Assembly (NCBI GenBank): GCA_025997715.1
Contig: BNUY01000079.1
Span: 1 to 13,736 of the forward strand
Direction: 5' to 3'
DNA from: Spirochaetia bacterium
GTDB lineage: Bacteria; Spirochaetota; Spirochaetia; Treponematales; Breznakiellaceae
Length of the DNA: 13,736 nucleotides
Below the pieces are notes generated by a model. The model had not been told where the DNA came from, did no database searches, and saw nothing but the letters and a program-made list of their open reading frames with translations. Position numbers and translations under genes: made by a program. The first letter of the stretch is position 1, and every line of letters begins with the position of its first letter. Shown here in pieces: positions 6,555-13,630 of the stretch.

Positions 6555-7169
6555 TCAGTAGGAGCGGATGATATGGGCCAGCTTGCCTACGATACGGGCA
6601 TGCTGGGTGTAGATGGGCTTGTAAATGGGGTTCTCCGGTTGCAGCCGGACCCGATTGCTTTCCTTGAAGAACCTTTTCAGGGTTACCGCCTCATCATCCA
6701 CCTGGGCAACCACAATCTCCCGGTTTTCCGCAGTTTCCCGTTTTTCAATCACCGCGATATCCCCATCCACAATACCCGCTCCGGTCATGGAATCTCCCCG
6801 GACCTTCATGGCGAAATATTCGGCGTTCTTTTTTAGCAGTGAACAATGGATGGGAACGGACCCTTCCCTGTTTTCGTCGGACAGAATGGGCTTCCCGGCG
6901 GCAACCATGCCCATCAGGGGAATCATAACCACCGGCTCGTTAGCGGCAGGATCAGTTTCATCCTTGATAATTTCGATGGTCCGGGAGCGCTTATCCCCCA
7001 GCCGCAGGATCTGCTTTTTCCGCAGGGCCTCCACATGGTCGTAGGCCCCTTTGACGGAGATCTCAAAATGGTCCCCGATCTCCCGTATGGTGGGAGGGTA
7101 GGCATGAATGGCAATATACTTCGTGATGAAGTCCAGCACTTCCTTTTGCCGCCGGGTAAGTCCTCTCAT
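6555..7169 (-). CDS. lexA: LexA SOS repressor / self-cleaving S24 peptidase
   Basis: A 204-residue LexA of normal length. The N-terminal winged-helix domain has RQKEVLDFI (7-15), PPTIREIG (25-32) and the recognition helix SVKGAYDHVEAL (38-49). The Ala91-Gly92 scissile bond sits in MVAAGKPI. The catalytic Ser127 is in GDSM and Lys165 in VTLKRFF, so autocleavage should be intact. RecA-stimulated cleavage would derepress SOS genes. The start is supported by AAGGA 7 nt upstream. The ATG overlaps the stop of the response-regulator gene by 4 nt (ATGA). lexA therefore has no intergenic promoter of its own, and I found no convincing SOS box directly upstream. If it autoregulates, the site must lie within the preceding gene or at the head of the operon. 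Confidence 0.93.
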   Translation of the reverse strand: MRGLTRRQKEVLDFITKYIAIHAYPPTIREIGDHFEISVKGAYDHVEALRKKQILRLGDKRSRTIEIIKDETDPAANEPVVMIPLMGMVAAGKPILSDENREGSVPIHCSLLKKNAEYFAMKVRGDSMTGAGIVDGDIAVIEKRETAENREIVVAQVDDEAVTLKRFFKESNRVRLQPENPIYKPIYTQHARIVGKLAHIIRSY

Positions 7170-8596
7170 CGTTCTGTCCTTAGCCCATACTTTCGAATCT
7201 TAGCATGGAGATTACTTGGATAGATACCAATAGCTTCCGCCGTATGAGAAATGATACCGTTGTTTTTCGCAAGCTGCCATTCCAGATAGTTCTTTTCAAA
7301 TAGTTCTTTGGCTTCGGTATACCCTAAACTAAATATATCCAGGGACAAAGGGTTTTGTAAAGTAGTTGGTTCGGAATTTTCTGCTTTTTTTAATGAATTC
7401 GGATCACTTTCTAAGGAGGCAGGTGTTTTTCGCATGGAGCCATGGGCTCCCGACCTCTGGTCCAACAGCCCCCGGAGCGCCTCAGCCCGAATCGTTTCCC
7501 CGGAACACATCACTGTGATCCGTTCCGCAAGGTTTTTTAGTTCCCGCACATTTCCCGGCCATTCGTAGGCCGTAAGCATATCCCCGGCCGCCTCTTCTAT
7601 CTCTGGCACACCGTTATCCTTGAGGAAATGATGGAGCAGAAGGACGATATCCTCGGGCCGTTCCCGAAGGGGGGGCATGAAAATGGGGATGACGTTCAGC
7701 CGGAAAAAGAGGTCCTCCCTGAACCGGCCCGCCGCGCACTCCTGTTCCAGGTCTTTGTTGGTGGCCGCCAGAATCCGCACATCGGTCTCTATGGTTTTTT
7801 CGCCCCCCACCCGTTCAAGCTTCTGCTCCTGGATGACCCGGAGGACCTTGGACTGGGCGGCCAGGGACATATCCCCAATCTCATCCAGAAAGAGGGTGCC
7901 CTTGTCCGCCAACTCGAAGCGGCCCTTGCGGCTGGAAACGGCGTCGGTAAAGGCCCCCTTTTCGTGGCCGAAGAGTTCGCTTTCGATGAGGGCTTCCGGG
8001 ATGGCGGCGCAGTTCACCTCCACAAAGGGCTTGTCCGCACGGGAGGAGAGGCGGTGAACCGCCCGGGCTACCAGTTCCTTCCCGCTGCCGTTCTCCCCGG
8101 TGATCAGTATCCGGGCATCGCTGGCCGCCGCTTGCTTGATAGTCTTCCGTACCTTTTCAATGGCAGGGCTGGTACCGATGATCTCTTCGGTGGTCAGGAT
8201 GCTTTTTTTCAGGGTCGAATTTTCTTCCCGGAGATTCTGCATGGTCAGGGCGTTATTGCACACCGTGAGCACCCGGTCCAGGGAAAGGGGCTTTTCCAGA
8301 AAGTCGAAGGCCCCGGCTTTTACCGCCCGTACCGCCATATCCACATTGGCATGGCCGGAGATCATCACCACCTCTAACTGAGGCCAGGTCTCCCGAATAC
8401 GCTCCAGGGCTTCAAGGCCCCCCAGCTTGGGCAGCAGCACGTCCAGGAAAACCAGGCTGACAGGCTCCTCGCCCAGGATTTCCAGACCCCGGAGCGCGTC
8501 TTCGGCGGTAAAGGCCTGGTAATGCTCGTCCTCCAATATAGAAGCCAGGGTTTTGCGTATCCCCGGTTCATCATCAATAATCAAAATTTTTGTCAT
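7166..8596 (-). CDS. NtrC-family sigma-54-dependent response regulator, with variant GAFTDA loop
   Basis: A 476-residue bacterial enhancer-binding protein. The receiver domain (1-118) has acidic pocket D8/D9, phospho-acceptor D52, S80 and K102. The AAA+ domain has Walker A GENGSGKE (167-174), the sigma-54 contact loop GAFTDA (214-219, normally GAFTGA), Walker B GTLFLDEIGD (233-242), and RFREDLFFRL and WPGNVREL (346-353). A Ser/Thr-rich linker of about 40 residues precedes a Fis-type helix-turn-helix near the C-terminus (SHTAEAIGI, then NLHAKIRKYGL). I prefer the ATG at 8596 because AAGGA stands 5 nt before it. The ATG at 8602 has GAAGG directly abutting, which is too close. It is paired with the kinase upstream, whose stop lies 2 nt away. 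Target genes and the presence of rpoN cannot be read from this window. Confidence 0.9.
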   Translation of the reverse strand: MTKILIIDDEPGIRKTLASILEDEHYQAFTAEDALRGLEILGEEPVSLVFLDVLLPKLGGLEALERIRETWPQLEVVMISGHANVDMAVRAVKAGAFDFLEKPLSLDRVLTVCNNALTMQNLREENSTLKKSILTTEEIIGTSPAIEKVRKTIKQAAASDARILITGENGSGKELVARAVHRLSSRADKPFVEVNCAAIPEALIESELFGHEKGAFTDAVSSRKGRFELADKGTLFLDEIGDMSLAAQSKVLRVIQEQKLERVGGEKTIETDVRILAATNKDLEQECAAGRFREDLFFRLNVIPIFMPPLRERPEDIVLLLHHFLKDNGVPEIEEAAGDMLTAYEWPGNVRELKNLAERITVMCSGETIRAEALRGLLDQRSGAHGSMRKTPASLESDPNSLKKAENSEPTTLQNPLSLDIFSLGYTEAKELFEKNYLEWQLAKNNGIISHTAEAIGIYPSNLHAKIRKYGLRTER

Positions 8597-8598
8597 GG

Positions 8599-10377
8599 TC
8601 ATCCTTCATCAATGGGGAGGTCGATAAAAAAGGTGGTTCCCAGCCCTATCGCCGAATTAAACCAAATGGCTCCCCCGTGGTCGCTGACGATGCGCTCCAC
8701 AATAGGAAGCCCCAAACCGGTGCCGGATTCTTTGGTGGTAAAATAGGGGGTAAATATTTCAGCCCCCTCTTCCGCCGAAATACCCTTCCCGGTATCCTTA
8801 ATACTCAGTCTACAATACCGGCTTTCCCGCTTTTTGACAAGATCAGTCCGTATTTCCAAACGACCTTTGGTCGTCCGCCCTTCGCCGTCCATGGCGTCGA
8901 TGCCGTTGATTATCAGGTTGGTCAGGATCTGGGAAAGGTAGCGTCTTTCCATCTTTACCGAAATCGCCCCCACATGGCCGGTGTCAAACTCAATCTTCGG
9001 ATAGCTCCCCCGGTAGAGGCCGATGGATTCTTCAATCAGCTCCCGTATCATGGTCTGGGTATGGGAAAGTTCCGTGGGCCGGGACAGGGTGCGGAATTCG
9101 GTGAGCATGGTGGCAAGTCCCTCCACCTCCTGGATGATGGCCAGCATGGAACTTTCCAGAATTTCCCCCACCCGCTCCGGTTCGTTTCGCCATCTTCGCA
9201 GCACCCGCTCCGCCGAAAGCTTGATCGGGGTGAGGGGGTTTTTTATCTCGTGGGCCAATTGCTGGGCCATGGTCTGCCAGATCGATATTTTTTCCGCCTT
9301 GAGCAGGGCGTTTTGGGATTTTTCCAGGTTCTGCACCATGGCGTTAAAGGAGCTGATCAGCCGTCCCAGTTCATCCCCGGGCCGGGAGAGGATTTGGATG
9401 GAAAAATCACCCTCCGCCACCCGGGCGGTGGCATCCGCTAGTTCCACGATGGGGGACGTAATCTTTCGGGAAAAGGAGATGGTGATAATGATGGTCATCA
9501 GCAGGGTGGGAAACAGAAAGACACCATAATAGTAGATAATCAGAGGTTTGACGTTCAACTCCAGGGAATTGATCACCTCAAACCGGGCCTGTTCGTTTTC
9601 CAGGGCCGCTATTGTTTCGTCAAAACCCTCTCCAAGGGTGTAACTGAGAACCCGATAGAAGGCCCGCCGGGGTACCTGGATGTACCGGATGGTATCGGTG
9701 TCCCGGGGGAGTTCCCGGGACACAAAGCCGCTCTGGTTTGACGGGGGAGCGCTGAGTTCCCAACCCGGGTCCCCCCGGAAGCCCAGGCTGTCCCAGGTCC
9801 CGTCATCCTTCAGCCGGAAGTCCTGCACCGCCCGGAGGCCGGCGGACTGGCGGTCGGCGGTCCGGAGGTATTCAGCCAGTGTGTCCTTTGGATCGGCCAT
9901 GAGGGTGTTGAAATCTGCTTCAAGGGCGAGTATTTCGAACCGTTCCAGATGCATGGAGTAGTTTTCCATGGCCATATTCTGGGCATACTGGAGGGCGCTG
10001 TTGATATTGACGGATCGCCAGAAGCGCACCAGTTCGTACACCGATTGGATGGTGATAATGGTAACCGGTACCGCAGCCAGCGCCACGGTAATGATAAAGT
10101 AGCCCATGAGCCGGGTTTGGAATTTATTCCCCCGGCGGCGGAGTATGGTGTCACGCAGGAGACGTACCAGCGAAATGGCCATGAATACCAGGAGGACCAC
10201 CGGGACCGTAAAAAACACGATGGTGTTCAATATGCTGGGAGGGCGGCCGTCCTGGAGGGTGTCCCCGAAAAAGGAGTGGGAAAAGAGAATCGTCAGGACG
10301 GAGAGTAAAATATAGAGGAGAATGAGCCCCCGGACATTGATGATTGAGTAGGTTGGACGCGTCCGAACCATCTTCAT
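8599..10377 (-). CDS. NtrY-like membrane sensor histidine kinase
   Basis: A 592-residue two-component kinase. Hydrophobic segments lie at about 16-36, 50-72 and 90-112, followed by a large extracytoplasmic region of about 165 residues. A fourth segment (about 280-300) is followed by a HAMP domain (about 300-355, including the DELGRL turn). The HisKA motif LAHEIKNPLTPIKLSAERV, with phospho-accepting His376, is the NtrY pattern. The HATPase domain has N-box N487/N491, G1 DTGKGIS (528-534) and G2 GTGLGLP (552-558), so the kinase looks active. No PAS domain is evident between HAMP and HisKA, unlike many NtrY proteins. GAGGAG lies 8-9 nt before the chosen ATG. It starts 4 nt after ptsH and is followed directly by its cognate regulator. 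The sensed signal is unknown; nitrogen or PTS state is only suggested by neighbours. Confidence 0.88.
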   Translation of the reverse strand: MKMVRTRPTYSIINVRGLILLYILLSVLTILFSHSFFGDTLQDGRPPSILNTIVFFTVPVVLLVFMAISLVRLLRDTILRRRGNKFQTRLMGYFIITVALAAVPVTIITIQSVYELVRFWRSVNINSALQYAQNMAMENYSMHLERFEILALEADFNTLMADPKDTLAEYLRTADRQSAGLRAVQDFRLKDDGTWDSLGFRGDPGWELSAPPSNQSGFVSRELPRDTDTIRYIQVPRRAFYRVLSYTLGEGFDETIAALENEQARFEVINSLELNVKPLIIYYYGVFLFPTLLMTIIITISFSRKITSPIVELADATARVAEGDFSIQILSRPGDELGRLISSFNAMVQNLEKSQNALLKAEKISIWQTMAQQLAHEIKNPLTPIKLSAERVLRRWRNEPERVGEILESSMLAIIQEVEGLATMLTEFRTLSRPTELSHTQTMIRELIEESIGLYRGSYPKIEFDTGHVGAISVKMERRYLSQILTNLIINGIDAMDGEGRTTKGRLEIRTDLVKKRESRYCRLSIKDTGKGISAEEGAEIFTPYFTTKESGTGLGLPIVERIVSDHGGAIWFNSAIGLGTTFFIDLPIDEG

Positions 10378-10381
10378 GGCC

Positions 10382-10648
10382 CTACTCCTCTTCGAATTTT
10401 TTGTTAAACAGCTTTACCATGGCGTCCAGGGCGGCCGCCTCGTCCTCCCCTTCGGCGATAACCTTTATTTCAGTCCCATAGGAGGCCCCCAGGGTGAGGA
10501 TACCCATGATGGACTTCCCGTTTATCCGGTCGTTTCCCTTTTCCAGGTAGATGTTGGACTGGAAATCCTTTGCGGTCTGCACCAGCAGCGCCGAGGGGCG
10601 GGCATGAATCCCGGCCCTGTTTTGAATTGTTACCATCTGTTCAACCAT
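10382..10648 (-). CDS. ptsH: HPr phosphocarrier protein
   Basis: An 88-residue HPr. The active-site His15 is in NRAGIHARPSALL and the regulatory Ser46 is in NGKSIMGILTLG, both in the canonical positions. Both phosphorylation routes should therefore work: PEP/EI at His15 and HprK at Ser46. The fold is complete, including the C-terminal helix EDEAAALDAMVKLFNKKF. It lies 15 nt after hprK, so kinase and substrate are made together. No EI, EIIB or EIIC gene is visible, so its acceptor may be the EIIA-CBS protein in the same window (inference). Confidence 0.95.
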   Translation of the reverse strand: MVEQMVTIQNRAGIHARPSALLVQTAKDFQSNIYLEKGNDRINGKSIMGILTLGASYGTEIKVIAEGEDEAAALDAMVKLFNKKFEEE

Positions 10649-10663
10649 TTTCCCCGCCCACTT

Positions 10664-11653
10664 TTAAATTATATCTTCCTGCCCGAAATACACCGACCGG
10701 GCCGCGTCGCTTTCGATCCATTTAAGGATATTCTGATTGAATTCCTTGGCCGAATTATACCCCATCTTCTTGAGCCGCTCGTTCATGGCCGCCGTTTCAA
10801 TAATAATAGGAATATTCCGGCCCGGCTTTACGGGAATCTCCAGCTTAGGGATACTGACCCCCAGAAATTCGGCGACCTCATCCTCCATCCCCAGACGGTC
10901 GTACATTTTTTTGGGATCCCATTCCTCCAGTTTAACCACCAACTGTATCCGTTTCTCCTCCCGGATGGCCCGAACCCCGAAAAGATGGGTGATATTGATG
11001 ATCCCCAAGCCCCGGATCTCCATGTGGTGGCCGATAATCTTATTCGCCCCGGCGCCGATAAGGACGTTACCGTTGACGCAGAGGATTTCCACCACATCGT
11101 CCGCCACCAGCCGGTGCCCCCGTTCTATCAATTCAAGGGCGGTTTCGCTTTTCCCCACCCCGGAATCCCCCAGGATGAGGATCCCCAGGCCGTAGACCTC
11201 CACCAGCACCCCATGGACGCTCTGCCGGGGGGCGAAGATATTGGAAAGGATACGGATGATCCGGGAGGAAAATTCCGTGGTTTCCAGGTCCGTTTGGAGG
11301 ATAGGACATTCCGATGCTTCGGCGGCTTCAAAAAAAGATTTGGTAGGGGTATTGCCATGGGTAAAGATGCAGCAGGGGATGAGGTAGGTGAACATCTGTT
11401 TAAGGACATCATCCTTTCCTTCCTCCTCCAGCTTGCCCAGATAGGCCCATTCCCCCCGGCCAAATAACTGAATGCGCTGGTTGGCAAAAAGGTCGTAAAA
11501 GCCCGAAAGGGCCAGACCGGGATGGTTGAGGTCCGGGCTGCGGATCTCCCGGGAAAGCCCTTTCCGGCCCCCGATGCAGTGCAGGTTAAGGGAATTGTGT
11601 TCCTTTAGATCAATATCGATAAGATCCAAAACGGTGAACTGCTTTTCCGCCAT
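10664..11653 (-). CDS. hprK: HPr kinase/phosphorylase
   Basis: A 329-residue HprK, which phosphorylates HPr on Ser46 and reverses the reaction. The N-terminal domain (1-130) begins with FTVLDLIDIDLKEHNSLNL. The catalytic domain has His147 in VHGVLV, P-loop GDSGVGKS (162-169), ADD (184-186), the family signature MEIRGLGIINI (211-221) and the C-terminal EIPVKPGRN (272-280). I chose the ATG at 11653. The frame continues upstream to an ATG at 11725, but the added 24 residues look untranslated and contain the promoter (11660-11688). No Shine-Dalgarno precedes either ATG. The predicted +1 coincides with the 11653 ATG, so translation may be leaderless. It heads the six-gene unit running to holA. Confidence 0.9.
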   Translation of the reverse strand: MAEKQFTVLDLIDIDLKEHNSLNLHCIGGRKGLSREIRSPDLNHPGLALSGFYDLFANQRIQLFGRGEWAYLGKLEEEGKDDVLKQMFTYLIPCCIFTHGNTPTKSFFEAAEASECPILQTDLETTEFSSRIIRILSNIFAPRQSVHGVLVEVYGLGILILGDSGVGKSETALELIERGHRLVADDVVEILCVNGNVLIGAGANKIIGHHMEIRGLGIINITHLFGVRAIREEKRIQLVVKLEEWDPKKMYDRLGMEDEVAEFLGVSIPKLEIPVKPGRNIPIIIETAAMNERLKKMGYNSAKEFNQNILKWIESDAARSVYFGQEDII

Positions 11654-11659
11654 GGGCTT

Positions 11660-11688
11660 ATCATAGAACAAGGGAGAGGGTCTGGCAA
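11660..11688 (-). promoter_or_regulatory. Promoter of the hprK-ptsH-kinase-regulator-lexA-holA unit; predicts a leaderless transcript
   Basis: On the minus strand TTGCCA (complement of 11683-11688, 5/6) is followed by exactly 17 bp and TATGAT (complement of 11660-11665, 5/6). A 6-nt discriminator then puts +1 at 11653, the A of the hprK ATG. No ribosome binding site fits between. This element also decides the hprK start codon. Confidence 0.6.
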
Positions 11689-11731
11689 GACGGAAAAGAA
11701 GGGGCAGTAATGGCAATCCGCTCATACAGTC

Positions 11732-11760
11732 TTGAACTCGATCCGTAAAAGCCCTATAAT
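11732..11760 (+). promoter_or_regulatory. Rightward promoter of the truncated AAA ATPase gene
   Basis: TTGAAC (11732-11737, 4/6) is followed by 17 bp and a perfect TATAAT (11755-11760), with +1 expected near 11767. A good AAGGA ribosome site at 11781-11785 lies 5 nt before the ATG at 11791, leaving a conventional leader of about 24 nt. The promoter diverges from, and does not overlap, the hprK promoter. Confidence 0.6.
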
Positions 11761-11790
11761 TAGCTCAGTATGGGGTGTGAAGGAAAGATA

Positions 11791-11994
11791 ATGGAACCAT
11801 ATCAGCCGCGTATCCTTGACCGGCCGCTCCGGGAGCTTGCGGCGGAATTGCCGGCAATCCTTATTGAAGGGGCAAAAGCCGTCGGTAAAACCTCAACTGC
11901 CCTCTACTTTCTGTCCACCGGGGCGTACACCGCAAGCTATGCGTCGGTGGGGTTCAACGGGTTTCTGCCGATTAAGACGTATATTATGAAGTGA
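11791..11994 (+). pseudogene. Truncated AAA_14/DUF4143-type ATPase, N-terminus only
   Basis: A 67-residue frame starting PYQPRILDRPLRELAAEL and containing the P-loop EGAKAVGKTSTA (about 29-40). This is the characteristic start of AAA_14/DUF4143 ATPases, proteins usually of about 400 residues. After about residue 45 the similarity stops. The tail (YTASYASVGFNGFLPIKTY) does not look like the family, and TGA follows, so over 80% of the gene is missing, including Walker B and DUF4143. The start is chosen by the AAGGA site; the frame also opens at 11770. The promoter and ribosome site are intact, so a short nonfunctional peptide may still be made. The next frame starts 7 nt downstream. These ATPases are commonly mobile accessory genes, consistent with the degraded neighbourhood. 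Confidence 0.65.
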
Positions 11995-12001
11995 TGCTAC
12001 G

Positions 12002-12373
12002 ATGATGAAGACCGCTGAAAAATATTTCCGGATAATAGGTAAATTCTCACCGGTATTGGCGTTTATTATACTGCTTACCGGCTGCGCGACTATAGCAAAT
12101 CAAAACGATAACACAACCAAGACCAGCGTAACGTATAAAATAGTAAAATCCTATGCGGCGGGAACAGGTCAAAAAGAATTGTTCTCCCTTGATACAGAAG
12201 CATTGTCTGCATATTTGGAAGCGCATAAAACGAATGAAGCGCCGCCGCCCAAATATATTACAAAAAGATTTGTTGTTACCGAAGAACTATTTAGCGGCAG
12301 CCCTGATTTAATAGCGGTTGAATATCGGTTTTTGCAAAAACACCGCAGCGGCCGGAAATATCGTAGACCATAG
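12002..12373 (+). pseudogene. Lipoprotein N-terminal fragment, probably the 5' half of a split secreted esterase
   Basis: The open frame is 123 codons. Residues 14-28 form a lipoprotein signal with lipobox LLTGC, so Cys28 would be lipidated. Residues 29-99 look like genuine protein (for example ITKRFVVTEELFSGSP). From about 12300 onward the DNA is the antisense of the activase gene at 12291-12869, so the last 24 residues (after SGSP) are accidental. The pattern TEELFSGSP is what precedes the first strands of HSL-type alpha/beta hydrolases. The hydrolase fragment at 12878-13630 lacks exactly this part, hence the proposal that both come from one gene. No clear ribosome site is seen. That it is a lipoprotein signal is fairly sure; the link to the hydrolase is inference. 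Confidence 0.55.
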
Positions 12374-12869
12374 TGCCTTTTTCGGCGAGGGCTTCGAAAT
12401 TCTCCACCGGTATACGCAACAAAGCGGCAATCTCGTCGATAAAAGAGCCGGTGCCGCCGGCACAGTTACCGTTCATACGCATATCCGATGTCGTAAGCCG
12501 TTTGTTTGACTCGTCGTAGTGGAAAAACACGATCTTTGCATCCTGGCCGCCCAGTTCGATGGCAACACGGGTTTGCGGGTAAAAGGTACGGACAGCGATG
12601 GAGTTTGCGACTACTTCCTGAATATAGGGCACATCAAGCATTTCGGCGATAGTTCTGCCCCCTGAGCCGCAAATCGCCGCTTTAAATTCCGTGTTGGAAA
12701 ACTGAGAAAATATTTCTTGCAGCAATGTTCTTACGGTCTCTGCCTGATATGCATTGTGACGTGTATATTTTGATGCAATTAATTCTTTGGTATCCGGTTC
12801 CATTACCACAACTTTTACCGTGGTGGAACCGACATCAATTCCAAGATGCAGGGTATAATTGCCATTCAT
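12291..12869 (-). pseudogene. Truncated 2-hydroxyacyl-CoA dehydratase activase (BadF/BadG/HgdC family)
   Basis: The 192-codon frame encodes the N-terminal ASKHA ATPase part of an activase that drives ATP-dependent electron transfer into 2-hydroxyacyl-CoA dehydratases or benzoyl-CoA-type reductases. Seen motifs are phosphate loop GIDVGSTTVKVV (10-21), CGSGGR (67-72), IELGGQDAKI (104-113) and NCAGGTGSFIDE (135-146). Cys136 and Cys175 (GRCGVFAKTD) are the pair that ligates the dimer-bridging [4Fe-4S] cluster. The family sequence continues past LLNQG, but here it changes to Cys-Arg-stop exactly where the lipoprotein fragment begins (about 12300). A single-domain activase is about 260 residues and fused versions exceed 1000, so the 3' part is lost. 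AAGGAG lies 12 nt before ATG. It follows the hydrolase by 8 nt on the same strand. Probably nonfunctional. Confidence 0.75.
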
Positions 12870-12877
12870 GTTCTTAC

Positions 12878-13630
12878 TTATCTCCTTATAATCTCAATTA
12901 TCTGAGACAATGCTTTTTTTGACTCAGGCGGATAAACCAAATATGGCCATGAATGCATCATTCCGGCTCCCTGAATAAATTCCGTATAAACGCCCTGTTG
13001 CTCCAGACGCTTTACCAGTGCTTCCGCTTGTGGAAAAAACATTTCCTGTGTCCCTGAAAATATATACGCCGGAGGCGTTCCGGTAAAATCTGCGGTCAGT
13101 ACAAAATCCGCGTTTAGTATTGTTTTGAAAAAACCATTTTCACTGTTCGCTATTTTTAACAATGCAGGTAATGTCTCTAACATCTTCATTGTGCATATTA
13201 CATCGCCTTTTTCGAGTTGACGCATTGAGTCCAAAATCAAGGGGCTATCGTCTATTATCAGAGCGGGCGAAATCAGTATAAGTTTATCCGGTAACGGAAG
13301 ATCCGGCGATAGTGCTTTTATATACTGACAAAGAATCAATGCTAAGTCCGCCCCGGAAGAATCTCCCAGGAGAATAATTTCTGTATCAGAAAATGTATTG
13401 CACATATCAGCGTAAGCTTTCATGAGCATGGATACTATTTCTTCAATCGTGGCATCAGGTAAAAGCGGGTGTGCGGGAAGCAAAACGGGTATGGATAATT
13501 CATCTACAAGTATTGAGATGTTTTTCCAATGCATATCCATGGTTTTATAAACAAAACCTCCGCCAGGAATAAAGAATAGTACCTTTGGCCTTACAGCAAC
13601 TGAGTTTCGTGGGGCAGACTGTCCGAAAAC
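12878..13630 (-). pseudogene. Alpha/beta hydrolase of the hormone-sensitive-lipase type, missing its N-terminus
   Basis: An ATG at 13540 gives 220 residues with nucleophile Ser61 in GDSSGA, His196 in MMHSWP, and Glu166 in SGTQEMFFP at the place of the usual acid (often Asp). The frame stays open upstream to a TGA at 13631-13633 and encodes the essential oxyanion-hole motif (LFFIPGGGF, PGGG at 13556-13567), but without any start codon. A protein starting at 13540 would lack the oxyanion loop and the first strands, so it should be inactive. The in-frame hydrolase-like sequence reaches about 13618 (SAPRNSVAVRPKV), next to a 16-bp inverted-repeat arm. The missing N-terminus may be the lipoprotein fragment at 12002-12299 on the opposite strand. 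Followed by the activase gene 8 nt away. Hydrolase identity is firm, substrate unknown. Confidence 0.75.

Noticed and set aside
7216..7230. TTGG-N7-CCAA about 50 nt upstream of lexA, considered as a LexA site
   Set aside because: It lies in the helix-turn-helix coding region of the response regulator and does not match a known LexA box closely.
8590..9441. Plus-strand open frame opposite the sensor kinase
   Set aside because: Shadow of the kinase HATPase/HisKA region; the minus-strand protein has all catalytic boxes.
10376..11467. Long plus-strand open frame (363 codons) opposite hprK and ptsH
   Set aside because: Antisense of two firmly identified genes, with proline/histidine-rich, motif-free translation and no ribosome site that I can see.
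11654..11725. 24-residue N-terminal extension of HprK from an ATG at 11725
   Set aside because: It contains the likely promoter, lacks a ribosome site, and the family starts at about the 11653 methionine.
11750..11785. tRNA-like D-arm string (TAGCTCAGTATGGGG)
   Set aside because: No acceptor stem, anticodon arm or T-arm can be paired around it; it is the leader after a TATAAT box.
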